Shown: positions 1 through 9,900 of the stretch, one piece after another
Layout of the letters: each line of letters opens with the position of its first letter
How positions within the stretch are numbered: the stretch's first letter is position 1
Assembly: GCF_019130065.1 (NCBI RefSeq)
Contig: NZ_JAHSPG010000001.1
Coordinates: forward strand, 496,001-560,000
Source of the DNA: Pinibacter aurantiacus
GTDB taxonomy: Bacteria; Bacteroidota; Bacteroidia; Chitinophagales; Chitinophagaceae
DNA length: 64,000 nt
Reading direction: 5' to 3'
Program-made: the position numbers and the translations under genes
The notes under the pieces: model-generated
What the model saw: only the letters and a program-made list of their open reading frames with translations
The model's database searches: none
What the model was told of the DNA's origin: nothing

Positions 1-43
1 TCTGATAAGACCGGAGAGACCGGCAAGAACGATGTTGATGAAA

Positions 44-913
44 CTATGACTGTATCATGCGTGTATACTCTTTGGGAGTGATGCCTTTCACTTCTTTAAA
101 AACTTTATTAAAATTAGACAGGCTGTTAAAGCCGGAATCATATGCCACGCTGGAAATACGGCCTTCTCCGTTTGTAATCAATTTGCAGGCGTGACCGATC
201 CTTACCTCATTTACAAATTGCACGAACGTTTTCTTTGTACGTGATTTAAAGTAACGGCAAAATGCCTGTTTATTCATGTTTGCGATTGCAGCCACAGTGT
301 CAAGCTCAATATCCGTTGTAAAATTATCGAACACATGCCGCAACACTTTATCAATGCGATCGTAGTTCTTTTCCTGGTAGCTATTCACAAAACCGCTACT
401 GGCAAGTAATTCGTACTCATGACTTCTATTTGCCACAGCATCAACAATTTGCAGCAATGAAATCAGCCGTTGCAAATTATCCTGCGTTAATGTAGCAACC
501 AATTGCTGTTTAAGTAACTCTTTTGTTGCTCCGGTAAATTTAATTCCACGCTTCGCTTCGGCCAGAAAAGCTTCCAGTTTTTTTACCGATCCAAAATGAG
601 ACATCAATTCGAGAAGTTTATTCGGATCAAAGAACAGCGCAATGGATGAAGCCTGCCGCGTTTCATTCTTACGAAAGTATTGCTCGTCATTATACCAAAC
701 GTGTGGCAAGTCCGAACCAATTAATATTACTTCATCACCGGCAAAAGTTTCGACACTGTCCCCTACGATTCTTTTGCCTTCGCTTTCCCTAACATAAACG
801 AGCTGGCATTCTTTGTGAAAATGAAACTCGGTTGAGAAACTGGGAAGGTGCGTTACCCGCACGGCAAATACGTCTTCCAGATTTTCCGGTATCCGGGCAA
901 AAATGGGTTTCAT
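44..913 (-). CDS. AraC-family transcriptional regulator
   Basis: Cytoplasmic one-component DNA-binding regulator. The last ~100 residues form the double helix-turn-helix of the AraC/XylS family: they begin near the YDRIDKVLRHVFDNF segment, and the second HTH ends in FNKVFKEVKGITPKEYTR, the usual family ending. The N-terminal half has a cupin-like effector fold (histidines in the FHFHKE segment). The frame can open at a TTG at 958, but I prefer the ATG at 913 (MKPIFARIPEN), because the extra residues are not family-like. It is divergent from the small secreted-protein genes beginning at 1509, with a ~600 bp gap, so the target is unclear. Family assignment is firm; the effector is unknown. Confidence 0.9.
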   Translation of the reverse strand: MKPIFARIPENLEDVFAVRVTHLPSFSTEFHFHKECQLVYVRESEGKRIVGDSVETFAGDEVILIGSDLPHVWYNDEQYFRKNETRQASSIALFFDPNKLLELMSHFGSVKKLEAFLAEAKRGIKFTGATKELLKQQLVATLTQDNLQRLISLLQIVDAVANRSHEYELLASSGFVNSYQEKNYDRIDKVLRHVFDNFTTDIELDTVAAIANMNKQAFCRYFKSRTKKTFVQFVNEVRIGHACKLITNGEGRISSVAYDSGFNSLSNFNKVFKEVKGITPKEYTRMIQS

Positions 914-1121
914 GGCAACTAATTTACTGTTGATAAAATCAGGAATTTTTATTTCCAATAATTCCGGTTGCTCGTCAATGTGAATTTTCTGATTGTTAAA
1001 AGGTTGTGTCTGAAAAATTCATGCTATAAGAATGGGTAAGCAACAAAATTTTGTCGGGCATAAGGCTTCGGCACGTTTATGTGCACCCGATAAAATTAGT
1101 AGACGGTGTTTGAAAAAGTCA

Positions 1122-1137
1122 ACGCAAACGTTTGTGT
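1122..1137. promoter_or_regulatory. Near-perfect 16-bp palindrome, possible operator
   Basis: The sequence acgcaaacgtttgtgt contains a perfect 10-bp palindrome (caaacgtttg) extended by compatible bases. It lies in the gene-free 914-1508 stretch between the AraC gene and the divergent secreted-protein genes. Apart from this palindrome I see no gene, RNA or repeat in that stretch; the one open frame there (1019-1303, minus) has unlikely composition. Operator function is inference only. Confidence 0.25.
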
Positions 1138-1508
1138 AAAAATTCAGGAGCTTAAGATTCGTGTTGTGTGTATTTGCAACCAGTAAACGATGCAAAGGTG
1201 AGTTTGACGTCTTTCGCGAGGTAGGATTTGAATTACTGCAAAAATAAGATACAAATTGAAACCGGCAATTTGAGTTGGAGGTTTTTAACAAAAAAACAAT
1301 CATTATTATTTATCAAAAATGCGTTCTATTCTTATGTCAAGAGTTGCTCTCGTTAAGGTTTTCCAAAGGACTTTGCAGACTTTTATAACGTCACGCATTT
1401 GTTTGAATAAAAACCCGTTTCAGCTTTTTGCCAAAAGCCTTTAAAGAGCTATATTGCTATACACTCTGCGCCCTATATCATATCTCTACTCACCAATTCA
1501 ATTAAATT

Positions 1509-1931
1509 ATGCGATCATTAAAATTGCTGCTAGCACTTTTTCTTGTTACTTGTTTTAAAACTGTTGCCGGGGCGCAGGACACAACACAAATGGCAAAGAT
1601 TTATTTTGTCCGTAGTACCGGCTATGAAGGGTCACTGCTCGTTTTTCATTGTTTCGTTGACAGCACGCTCATGTGTGTACTTAATAACGATCAGTATTCG
1701 ACGCACTTTGTAATGCCCGGTGACCATCAACTAAATGTAACAGCGCATTCAAAAAGTCTGTCAAATCAAAATAAGGCTCTGTCCATTTCCGTTGCTGCGG
1801 GTCAATCCTACTACATTAAGATCTTTCCTGTAAAGGGCTATGACAACAAGGTAAAAATAATGTCTGTAGCAGAAACAACCATCCGGCCAGTATTGGCCAA
1901 ATGCGAATTAAAGACCAATTGCATTCAGTAA
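1509..1931 (+). CDS. Exported DUF2846-like protein
   Basis: A 140-residue protein with an N-terminal signal peptide (MRSLKLLLALFLVTC, likely cleaved near GAQ). The mature part runs AKIYFVRSTGYEGS, then a small-ligand or peptide-hook pattern (VDSTLMCVLNNDQY, MPGDHQLNV, AAGQSYYIKI). This order resembles DUF2846 exported proteins, where a short beta domain presents a protein decoration and is followed by a glycine-rich AGQTYY turn. The molecular role of that family is unknown. The next gene follows after 12 bp on the same strand, so the two are probably co-transcribed. No close enzyme motif is visible. Confidence 0.6.
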   Translation: MRSLKLLLALFLVTCFKTVAGAQDTTQMAKIYFVRSTGYEGSLLVFHCFVDSTLMCVLNNDQYSTHFVMPGDHQLNVTAHSKSLSNQNKALSISVAAGQSYYIKIFPVKGYDNKVKIMSVAETTIRPVLAKCELKTNCIQ

Positions 1932-1943
1932 TACATTCCCGTA

Positions 1944-2633
1944 ATGAAAAGAATTCTGATAATTAGTTGTTTGATGTTATCATTTACTGTTCATGCATTT
2001 TGTCAGCGGGCAGCTGTGGAAAGTGCATTTGATAAATATCATATTAACAGGATCGCTATCGACTCTTTGACCCAACACAATGAGCTGCGGTTCAATTTTG
2101 ACCTTATCACTACAATTGTGACAGAGAGCAGCCAAAAGATATACAAGGCTCACCATGATGCCAGCAAGACTGGAGAAGAAGCCTGGGCCTTGCAGAGCGT
2201 CAATAATGGCAATCCCTCTGGTTCTGATCGATCTACTTTCAAAAAACAACATGATCAACACATTCCGGCGTTAAAGCCAGATACAAGCACTTTCAAACTT
2301 GTAAAGGATGATGGTAAGGAATTGGTGGTAAGTTTTCAATACGATCAAACGTCAATGATAGATGATAATAAGTTCATGAAAGATTGCCTGGTAAAACTGT
2401 TCTTTGACGCCACCACTGGTAAACTGCTACGTTCAGAAGGCAGCATCACCAATTCATTCAAGATCAAAATGTTTAAAGCTAATTACCTTGCCAGCACAGT
2501 GATCTATCAATACAATGAGGTCATTGAACGATACCTTCCTCTAAAAGAAGAAGTCTCCATTAATTTAAATATCCTTGGTAGCGCTGTAGATATGATTACC
2601 ACGAATGAATACAGCAATTATCAGCAACCCTAA
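1944..2633 (+). CDS. Exported protein of unknown function
   Basis: A 229-residue protein with a clear signal peptide (MKRILIISCLMLSFTVHAFCQ). I do not recognise the family. The mature chain is mixed, with a lysine/histidine-rich region around residues 90-115 and then beta-rich sequence with a VVSFQYDQTSMIDDNKFMK stretch; it shows no cysteine pair, lipobox or transmembrane helix beyond the leader. It follows the DUF2846-like gene by 12 bp, which suggests a two-gene unit. A strong hairpin terminator lies 137 bp downstream. Probably periplasmic or secreted. Confidence 0.65.
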   Translation: MKRILIISCLMLSFTVHAFCQRAAVESAFDKYHINRIAIDSLTQHNELRFNFDLITTIVTESSQKIYKAHHDASKTGEEAWALQSVNNGNPSGSDRSTFKKQHDQHIPALKPDTSTFKLVKDDGKELVVSFQYDQTSMIDDNKFMKDCLVKLFFDATTGKLLRSEGSITNSFKIKMFKANYLASTVIYQYNEVIERYLPLKEEVSINLNILGSAVDMITTNEYSNYQQP

Positions 2634-2769
2634 TGGCAAGAATATGCCATTTATGCTGTGCGATCGGGAAGAATACAGGAGGCTGTCCTATGAGTAGAAA
2701 ATTCTATTAAGCTCTACGACATGCAATCCAATTGTAAAAACCTTGAAAGCCTTCGCAAGCTTTTCGACA

Positions 2770-2806
2770 AATTGCAAAACCCGCTATTGTAGCGGGTTTT
2801 GCAATT
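2770..2806. terminator. Bidirectional intrinsic terminator between convergent genes
   Basis: A perfect 16-bp stem (arms aattgcaaaacccgct and its complement) with a 5-nt loop; the arms start with A-runs and end with T-rich sequence, so it can work in both directions. It separates the plus-strand gene ending at 2633 from the minus-strand gene ending at 2893. Confidence 0.85.
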
Positions 2807-2892
2807 ATTTAAACACTCTGTCGTGGTGACTGCATTCGAAATATTTTTACAACAATTATAATATCAATCATTTCAGACTTCAGTGGTTGAAA

Positions 2893-4023
2893 CTAATTAA
2901 ATATCTCCGCCAGTTTTGTTTCCAAAGCAGCACCTCTTAAATTCTTTGCGATTATTTTGCCCTGTGGGTCAATGAGAAAGTTTTGCGGAATGGCGCGGAT
3001 CGCATACAACGCAGCGATTTCGCTTTTCCAGTATTTGAGATCAGATACCTGCATCCATGATAAATGGTCGTCGTGAATGGCTTTTAACCACGCGTCTTTC
3101 TTTGCTTGCTGGTCAAGAGATACGCCTAGTATTTCAAAGCCCTTAGGTTGAAATTTGCTGTACGCTTTTACCAGCACGGGATTCTCATCGCGGCAAGGAT
3201 GGCACCATGACGCCCAAAAATCGAGCAATACATATTTGCCTCTAAAAGATGAAAGGCTTACGCTATTGCCAATTGTATCGGGTGCGGTAAAGTCTGGCGC
3301 AATTTTACCAATAGCCAGTTTTTCCTGGATCGCCAGCATTGCTTCGTATTTCTTTCCCAACGCGGTAGCTTTTACAGCAGAAGATAAGGAGCTGTATAAA
3401 CCCTTAATGTCATCAACATTATCGGGTATTGGACCGGCCAATTCCTGCAATGTATAAAGGCTTATAATGGAATTTGGATGTGCGGTGATGAATTCTCTTT
3501 CAACCTTTTTCTTCTCTGTTTCAATCTCGTTATTTCTTGCATTCATCTCTGTTTCAAATGCTGTGGTCTTTCTTGTTTCTTCCGATGCGGCTGCATATTC
3601 AGTGTAGAGTTTGTTCATTTTCTCCTGAGCCGGTTTTAGCGCTTTCTGCAATTCCTGGTCTTCTTTATTTACAAGTGAGCCTGTTAAAACTGCATTAGAT
3701 ATGGAGTCTGCCGAAGTAAACTGAACAGCATTATCCATGTAGAAACTTTTTCTATCTGCCCTTCTCTCCTGCTTTACATTTTTGCCATCGTGACTTAGTA
3801 GCAGCATCGCATGTACCGGATAATCCATTTTACCTTTAAATGAAAACGAGCCATTGGAAAGCAAAGAGGAATCTTCTATCTGCTGATCATTCAGGCTATA
3901 GGTCAAATATACTTTTGCAGGCGCATTCAGCGTTCCTATTTTCCCTTTGATCACAAAAGTTTTCGTCTGCGCAAGTGAAATGCCGGACATTAACACCAAC
4001 GCCGTTGTTATTTTCGATTTCAT
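2893..4023 (-). CDS. Exported TlpA-like thiol-disulfide oxidoreductase (DUF4369 + thioredoxin)
   Basis: A 376-residue protein with a signal peptide (MKSKITTALVLMSGISLAQ). An N-terminal DUF4369 beta domain (about 20-130) is followed by a charged helical spacer (about 130-235) and a TlpA/AhpC-TSA thioredoxin domain. The active-site motif is WASWCHPC, and the cis-proline segment is AIPQNFLID. This architecture is common in Bacteroidota exported proteins and implies periplasmic disulfide reduction or exchange. It lies 27 bp after a paralogue with the same layout and is the last gene of the cluster A minus-strand run. The substrate is unknown. The CHPC redox pair makes an active enzyme likely. Confidence 0.88.
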   Translation of the reverse strand: MKSKITTALVLMSGISLAQTKTFVIKGKIGTLNAPAKVYLTYSLNDQQIEDSSLLSNGSFSFKGKMDYPVHAMLLLSHDGKNVKQERRADRKSFYMDNAVQFTSADSISNAVLTGSLVNKEDQELQKALKPAQEKMNKLYTEYAAASEETRKTTAFETEMNARNNEIETEKKKVEREFITAHPNSIISLYTLQELAGPIPDNVDDIKGLYSSLSSAVKATALGKKYEAMLAIQEKLAIGKIAPDFTAPDTIGNSVSLSSFRGKYVLLDFWASWCHPCRDENPVLVKAYSKFQPKGFEILGVSLDQQAKKDAWLKAIHDDHLSWMQVSDLKYWKSEIAALYAIRAIPQNFLIDPQGKIIAKNLRGAALETKLAEIFN

Positions 4024-4050
4024 AAATTGTTTATAGGTTGATTGTTTCGT

Positions 4051-5214
4051 TTAGTAGTTGAATATTTTCTTCAGCTCGTTGTCAATTCCTTCTGCATCGT
4101 CGCCAATAAATTTTGCCAGGATCTTTCCGTTTGGATCAACAATGAACTTTGTCGGCAAACCTGTTACTCCAAAGCGTTCCATGAGGTCATCGGGATTTGA
4201 AATGCCTTTCATTTTTTTATCCTGATCGGAGCCGCTTAAGATGTGGTGCCAGATGCCAATGCTGTCCTGTGCTACAGCTTTTCTCCACGTTTGCGGTCTG
4301 ATGTCATCGTCAGCTACGCCAATAATTTCCAACCCTTTTGATTTGTATTTTTCAAAGATAGTTCTCAAATGCGGATGGCTCTTTCTGCAAGGAACGCACC
4401 AGCTCGCCCAGAAATCAATGATCAGGTACTTGCCTTTGAAATCTGCGAACGACAATTGTTTTCCGTTGATATCTGTTGATGTAAAATTATCTACCGCTTT
4501 GCCGGGTGACGATGCTTCAATTGCTGTGATCTGCTTGTGAATCATTGTGCCGATGCGTGTTTGCTGCATTGCGGGAGACAAAGATGCAAATACTTTTTTT
4601 GTTGTATCAAATGGTTTCAGCTGACCGTAGAAAGCAAACATATAAACGGAAATGTAGGAATCAGGATGTTTGGCAATGAAATCAAATGTCAGGTCTGATG
4701 TTTGGGCTGAGTATGACGACATCTGCGATTTAATTGCTTTCCTCGCAACAGAATCTTTCTCATCGGCAAGCTGCTTCTGTAATGTTCTGATCTTTTGATT
4801 CACCGGTTCAATACTTGCTTCATACGCTTCATATTCTTTTTGCGTTTTTGACCCCGTCATTTTGGGATGCGCAAGATCAGTAAGATTTACAGCCACACTC
4901 ATTGTTGCAGGCTCTATAAATATCCGCACATCTTTTTCTCTTTCCTTTTTTGTTTCATCAATTACTTGTCCTTTCGTTCTGAAAACCAGCGACGCACTTC
5001 CTGGTTCTTCTACCTTTCCTTTGAAGGAGAATTTATTGTTCTTGATCAACGAACTTTCATGCACATATTTTCCTTCTGCATTGGTGTATGAAATAATGGC
5101 GGTATCACTTTTACCATTGCTAATGCTGCCGTTTAATATAAATGGCTTGCTCTTCGACTGCGCGAACGCCGATGCGCTTAGTGTGAGTGTAAAACATAAT
5201 ATTATTGGTTTCAT
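4051..5214 (-). CDS. Exported TlpA-like thiol-disulfide oxidoreductase (DUF4369 + thioredoxin), paralogue
   Basis: A 387-residue paralogue of the next gene, with a signal peptide (MKPIILCFTLTLSASAFAQ), an N-terminal DUF4369 domain, a helical spacer and a C-terminal TlpA-like domain. The redox motif is WASWCVPC and the cis-proline segment is GLPTKFIVD. The different middle dipeptide (VP here, HP in the neighbour) suggests different redox potentials, so the two may act in sequence or on different substrates. It sits 221 bp after susD. That gap holds a hairpin terminator, so part of its transcription may be independent of susCD. Confidence 0.88.
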   Translation of the reverse strand: MKPIILCFTLTLSASAFAQSKSKPFILNGSISNGKSDTAIISYTNAEGKYVHESSLIKNNKFSFKGKVEEPGSASLVFRTKGQVIDETKKEREKDVRIFIEPATMSVAVNLTDLAHPKMTGSKTQKEYEAYEASIEPVNQKIRTLQKQLADEKDSVARKAIKSQMSSYSAQTSDLTFDFIAKHPDSYISVYMFAFYGQLKPFDTTKKVFASLSPAMQQTRIGTMIHKQITAIEASSPGKAVDNFTSTDINGKQLSFADFKGKYLIIDFWASWCVPCRKSHPHLRTIFEKYKSKGLEIIGVADDDIRPQTWRKAVAQDSIGIWHHILSGSDQDKKMKGISNPDDLMERFGVTGLPTKFIVDPNGKILAKFIGDDAEGIDNELKKIFNY

Positions 5215-5220
5215 TTTTTC

Positions 5221-5245
5221 CAGTTGTTAGTTGATAGTTGTTAGC
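5221..5245. repeat. Short imperfect heptamer tandem repeat
   Basis: Just upstream of the TlpA-like start, the sequence cycles through ttgttag/ttgatag/ttgttag units. This is a short low-complexity repeat in the 5215-5435 gap; the rest of the gap holds only the terminator at 5397. Confidence 0.4.
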
Positions 5246-5396
5246 ATTGAGTAATTAAAGACATAGAAAGGCTGGTTCACTTTGCACAATAGAATTACTA
5301 CAGTACAAGTGAGTGACACCCGCCTGAATGACAAAGTCGGGCAGGCAACAGAAGTCTGATAGTAGCACTAAAGCTGACTACCAAAAACTTCAAAAT

Positions 5397-5426
5397 ATCC
5401 CGATAAGACAGAAGCCTTATCGGGAT
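5397..5426 (-). terminator. Hairpin terminator after susD of cluster A
   Basis: An 11-bp perfect stem (atcccgataag and its complement) with an 8-nt loop, 10 bp after the susD stop. On the minus strand it is followed by a T-rich stretch (attttg). It should end or attenuate the susC-susD transcript before the two TlpA-like genes. Confidence 0.7.
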
Positions 5427-5435
5427 GTAATACCA

Positions 5436-6854
5436 TTATGGCTTGTAGCCGGGATTTTGATCGCCGATCAAAGGATTGTTTACAAACTCATCGTGCGGAA
5501 TGGGTAATATGTATTGATCTTTGCTGGTTATGGTTGGTCGCAATTGTGTAACTGTTTCCAACGGAAATCTCAACAGCGCCCAATAAGCGGTGCCATCTTC
5601 TCCCACAAAGTTCTTTACATACTCATAGTAAGTTTGCTTTAGTAATTGCTGCGGATCACTTGTGTTGTCGATAACGGAAAAATCTGTGATACCTGCTTTT
5701 GACATTATCGTCTTGATCAGTTGTTTTGCCTTTGCAATATCTCCGCCGGAACGGATGATTGCTTCTGCCTGCATCAGGTACACTTCCGATAAACGGATGG
5801 CATAAGCTACTTCAGAAAGTTGTGTTGTTGTTTGTGCCGCCTGGATGTACTTAATGAAATACCAACCTTTGTTTGCTTTTCCTTTAGGACCGATCATCCA
5901 CGCCTGCCTTGGATCGTTGTTCAACAAATTCTTTAAATTATCTGTTGCTACATAATAACCGGATCTGCTGGATGTATAGTTGCCCGATGTGTTGTAATAA
6001 TAACTTCCCTGGTTTGCCTGCGGTTGTACAGCAAGCATTACCTCATTGCTGGTCAATCCCTTCGTGTAAAAAATATCTTTGGGGTTGCTTTCCAAAGTAT
6101 ATGGACCTTTGGAGATAATATTGTCGCCAAGTGCGGCGCATTGCGTATAATCATCGCCCTGTCCGCGTTGTAGCAATACGCGCATCTTTAAAGCCATTGC
6201 CGTCCATTTGTTTACATACACATTCTGGCTCGTTTCTGCGGCGTTGTTAATGGCCTGGTCAACATCCTGTAAAATGAAATCGTAAGAATTTTTTACGTTT
6301 TCACGGGCTTGTGCATAGTTGGTTGAGGTCACAAAATCCTTACGAAGCATAATGCCATACTTGCTGTTTACATCATACCACTGGCCGAACCAGCTTAGCA
6401 ATTTAAAATGTGCGTATGCTCTCAGGAATGCGGCTTCGGCAAGTATTTGTTGTTTTCTTCCATCGGCAAATTTGTCGTCACCCACCTTATTCACTCCGGA
6501 TAAAACACCATTCGCGGCATTGATCAAAGTGTATTCTCTGCCCCACTCACTATTCATGCTTGTGCTGCCGAGTTTATTAATTTCATCATTTGTGGTGTTG
6601 CGGCCGTCTGCCATGAAACCCGCAAGTATGTTGCCATTCAATTCATTTGGCAGCCAGTTTGTGGCGGTATTTGTCGCAAAGGCGAAGCGATAATAAACAC
6701 CTCGCAATGCAGTCGTGGCCGTTTGTTGGTCAACAATGGTATTGCCCTCCACCAATGCATCTTTCGGCAGTGCATCCAATTGCTTTTTACAACCGATTTG
6801 TGTTAGTATAGTAAGAATGCTTAGAAAGCAAACTGAATATTTTTTCATTGTCAT
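5436..6854 (-). CDS. SusD/RagB-family outer-membrane lipoprotein
   Basis: A 472-residue surface lipoprotein that acts as the substrate-binding lid over its partner SusC barrel. It has a lipoprotein leader ending in IGC, then the SusD pattern KKQLDALPKDALVEGN, a helical TPR-like core (FLRAYAHFKLL, AIRLSEVYLMQAEAI) and the typical C-terminal ILPIPHDEFVNNPLIGDQNPGY. Two ATGs lie close together (6854 and 6848); the second, MKKYSVCFL, gives a more typical leader. It follows susC by 76 bp, a gap that holds a 14-bp tandem repeat. The ligand cannot be read from the sequence. Confidence 0.95.
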   Translation of the reverse strand: MTMKKYSVCFLSILTILTQIGCKKQLDALPKDALVEGNTIVDQQTATTALRGVYYRFAFATNTATNWLPNELNGNILAGFMADGRNTTNDEINKLGSTSMNSEWGREYTLINAANGVLSGVNKVGDDKFADGRKQQILAEAAFLRAYAHFKLLSWFGQWYDVNSKYGIMLRKDFVTSTNYAQARENVKNSYDFILQDVDQAINNAAETSQNVYVNKWTAMALKMRVLLQRGQGDDYTQCAALGDNIISKGPYTLESNPKDIFYTKGLTSNEVMLAVQPQANQGSYYYNTSGNYTSSRSGYYVATDNLKNLLNNDPRQAWMIGPKGKANKGWYFIKYIQAAQTTTQLSEVAYAIRLSEVYLMQAEAIIRSGGDIAKAKQLIKTIMSKAGITDFSVIDNTSDPQQLLKQTYYEYVKNFVGEDGTAYWALLRFPLETVTQLRPTITSKDQYILPIPHDEFVNNPLIGDQNPGYKP

Positions 6855-6885
6855 TTAAAATTTTGTTGATAATGGTTTAAGTCCG

Positions 6886-6928
6886 GCGTTAAGCGTTCTG
6901 CGTTAAGCGTTCTGCGTTAAGCGTTAAG
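6886..6928. repeat. 14-bp tandem repeat between susC and susD
   Basis: The unit gcgttaagcgttct occurs twice exactly and then partly (gcgttaagcgttaag), filling most of the 76 bp between the susC stop and the susD start in cluster A. The copies can also partially pair as short hairpins. The length is likely variable by slippage, but that is inference. Confidence 0.75.
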
Positions 6929-6930
6929 CT

Positions 6931-9900
6931 TTAAAACGCTACCCTCAAACCAAAAATATACTGCTTCACACTTGGGTACGCATTTGCATCTGTGTAACCA
7001 TTGATCAAACTATATGGATCGTTGCTCACTTCAGGATCCTGACCCGGATACTTTGTTACGGTAAACAAGTTTGTTGCAGATACGTACACCATAGCCGATT
7101 GCATTTGCAATTTTCTCATCAGCTTATCACTGAACTGATAGTTAAGTGTTACCGACTTCAATTTCAAATATGAGGAACTGTAAATGTTGTTGCTGGACGG
7201 GCCGGATGCATTTTGCGAATAGATGAGTCGAGGCACGTCTGTGTTGGTGTGCGTTGGCGTCCAGCGATCAAGTATATGAACACCTTTGTTACTGAGATCA
7301 GACACGTATTGATTTTGTACATCTGCCATGTACAAAATATTGCCGCCGTAAGAATAAGTCAGCAATGCCGTTAAACTAATGTTCTTGTAAGAGAATGTAT
7401 TGGTAAAGCCTCCGTAAAACTTTGGCGTCGCACTTCCTATCAACTGATAGTTATCAGGGAACCCTGCTGCATATCCTGAATCGGGAATAAAATACATTGG
7501 ATCACCTATGTTCATGTAAGGTGTAAAGAACATATAGTAAGGATATGTTTTTCTATATGCTTCCAATTGTCCTTTATCCTGTATAATGCCTGTAAACTTT
7601 GCGCCCACGAATTGTCCCACAGGATAGCCCGTCCGCAATACCGTGTTTGAAAGAATGATGCTGGAAGAACCCGCACTTAATACTGAACCGTGATTTGGAT
7701 CTACATAATCCTTGTTCAGGTTGGTAACTAAACTTTTGTTAGAAGAAAGATTGAACGCACTTCTCCATGAAAAGTTTTTTGTTTGAATGATCGTTCCCTG
7801 CAACGCAATTTCAATACCACGGTTCCTGATATCTGCAAGGTTGGCCGTGAGTGTTGAATAAGAAGAACTGGACGGCAATGGCTGCGTGAACAACAATCCT
7901 GATGATTGCTTTTCATAAATACCAACACTTGCGTTCAGTCTTGATTTGAACAAGGAAACATCAATGCCCGCATCTTTTTGCAGTGTGCTTTCCCATTTAA
8001 TTTTGTCATTCCCCAGTTGTGTAGGGATCACGGCATTCGTTCCGTTAATGGTTCCGGTGGTGTAGAGCGTTCTGTATAAATAGTTGCCAATATTTTGTGT
8101 TCCGGTATAACCCGCACTGGCTCTTAGTTTCAGCTCATCCAGCCATTTAACGTTTCTCAGGAATTTTTCCTGCGACATTCTCCATGCCAAACCCGCAGAT
8201 GGAAAATAACCAACCTGCTCATCCGGCGCAAATTTTGAAGATGCATCTGAACGGCCGGTTAGTGTTACAATATATCTGTCCTTCAGCGTGTAGTTTGCAC
8301 GCAAATAAAAACTTAACAGTGAGCTTTCGTAAGAAGATGATGTGTTGGGCAATGTTACTGCAGCTGCGCCCAGGTTGTTCAGTATTCTGTCGTCAGGATA
8401 TGTTTGACCGGAGGCCTGGAAGGAAGATGATTTGTCCGACTGCCATGAAGTACCTGCTACCACATCAATACGGCTGTTCGCGTTGAATTCTTTGTTGTAG
8501 TTCAATGTATTTTCAAACAGATAAGAAAGCGCTTCTGTTTGGCCCTGAGACCCTACGCCGCCTTTTGAATCACTCGATCCGCTACTGGTAGAAACCAATG
8601 CCGATGACGGCGTGTAGTTCCTTTGCCTGTATAAATTATAATTCATAGAAGCCTGGCTCCTGAATTTAAGGTCGGGCAAAATTTTATACTCCAACGCAAG
8701 CGATCCGAGGAAGGCGGCATTTTTTCCAAGGTTGATACCATTCAACAACAACAACGGATTTTGAAAACCACTGTAGTTAGTTGCTCCCAGCGCGTTTCCT
8801 GTCAGGTTTGTGTATGTACCATCAGGATTGTACGGAGCCACCGTTGGCGGCGCATACAAGGCTTGAGAATAAGCACCGTTGGTAATGTTGTTGTTGGTAA
8901 AGCCGTAGTCAAGATTGAGGTTGAATCTGAACTTTTTGCTGATTTCATTATCAAGGTTGATCTTTCCTGAAAGGCGCGAAAAATCTGTATTCTTTACAAC
9001 CCCAGCCTGTTTGCTGTATGAAATTGATGTATAATAGCGAGACTTTTTTCCACCGCCTCTTACAGAGATATCGGTATTTTGCGTAAGTCCATTTCTCAAT
9101 ACAAGATCGAGCCAATCAGTGTTTTTGGTGCCTAAGAAATTTGGGTCATTGATAATGCTGCTGGCAGTGGCATCGGGTACTTCGCCTGCGGCCGTTTGCT
9201 CGTCAATTAAATTTTGAGCAGCTTCTTTCATGATAATCTTGTACTGATCCGCATTAAGCAATTTGCTTTTTATAGGTACAGAAAAACCTGTGTAATTATT
9301 CAATTGAAAAATTGGTTTTTCATCATAGTTTCCTTTTTTGGTAGTGATGATCACCACGCCATTCGCTGCTTTGGAGCCATAGATAGCGGTTGCGGAGGCG
9401 TCTTTCAGAATGTCAATGGATTCAATATCGCTGATATTTAATCCCGCCAAACTATTCAACCCTCTTGAAAAACCGCCGCCAATGGAAGAAATGCCATCGT
9501 CTGCCACACCTGCACGAGCAACAGGGTCAACTACTTCACCGGGTGTTTTGATATAGCGATCCTGCGGTGTAACCTGTACGCCATCTATGATATACAACGG
9601 ATCGTTTCCACCCATGATGGAAGTACCGCCTCTTACCCTGATGCTTGCCACGCCACCGGGCGATCCATCTGCCTGTACTACTTGCACGCCCGCAGCTTTG
9701 CCAGCCAGCGCCTGATCAACACTGGTGAATGGAATGTCTCTGACTTCTTCTACATTCACTGTGGAAACGGAACCGGTAAGATCTTTTCTTTTCAAACTAC
9801 CATAGCCAACAACAACCACCTGCTCCATCGGAGAATTGGCGATGGCCAATACAACATGATAATTGGTAGAAGTACCAACCGTAACGTCTTTGCTCTGATA

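Noticed and set aside
1019-1303. 94-residue open frame on the minus strand in the intergenic region
   Set aside because: Basic and cysteine-rich composition, no recognisable start context or family, and it lies in A/T-rich spacer DNA.
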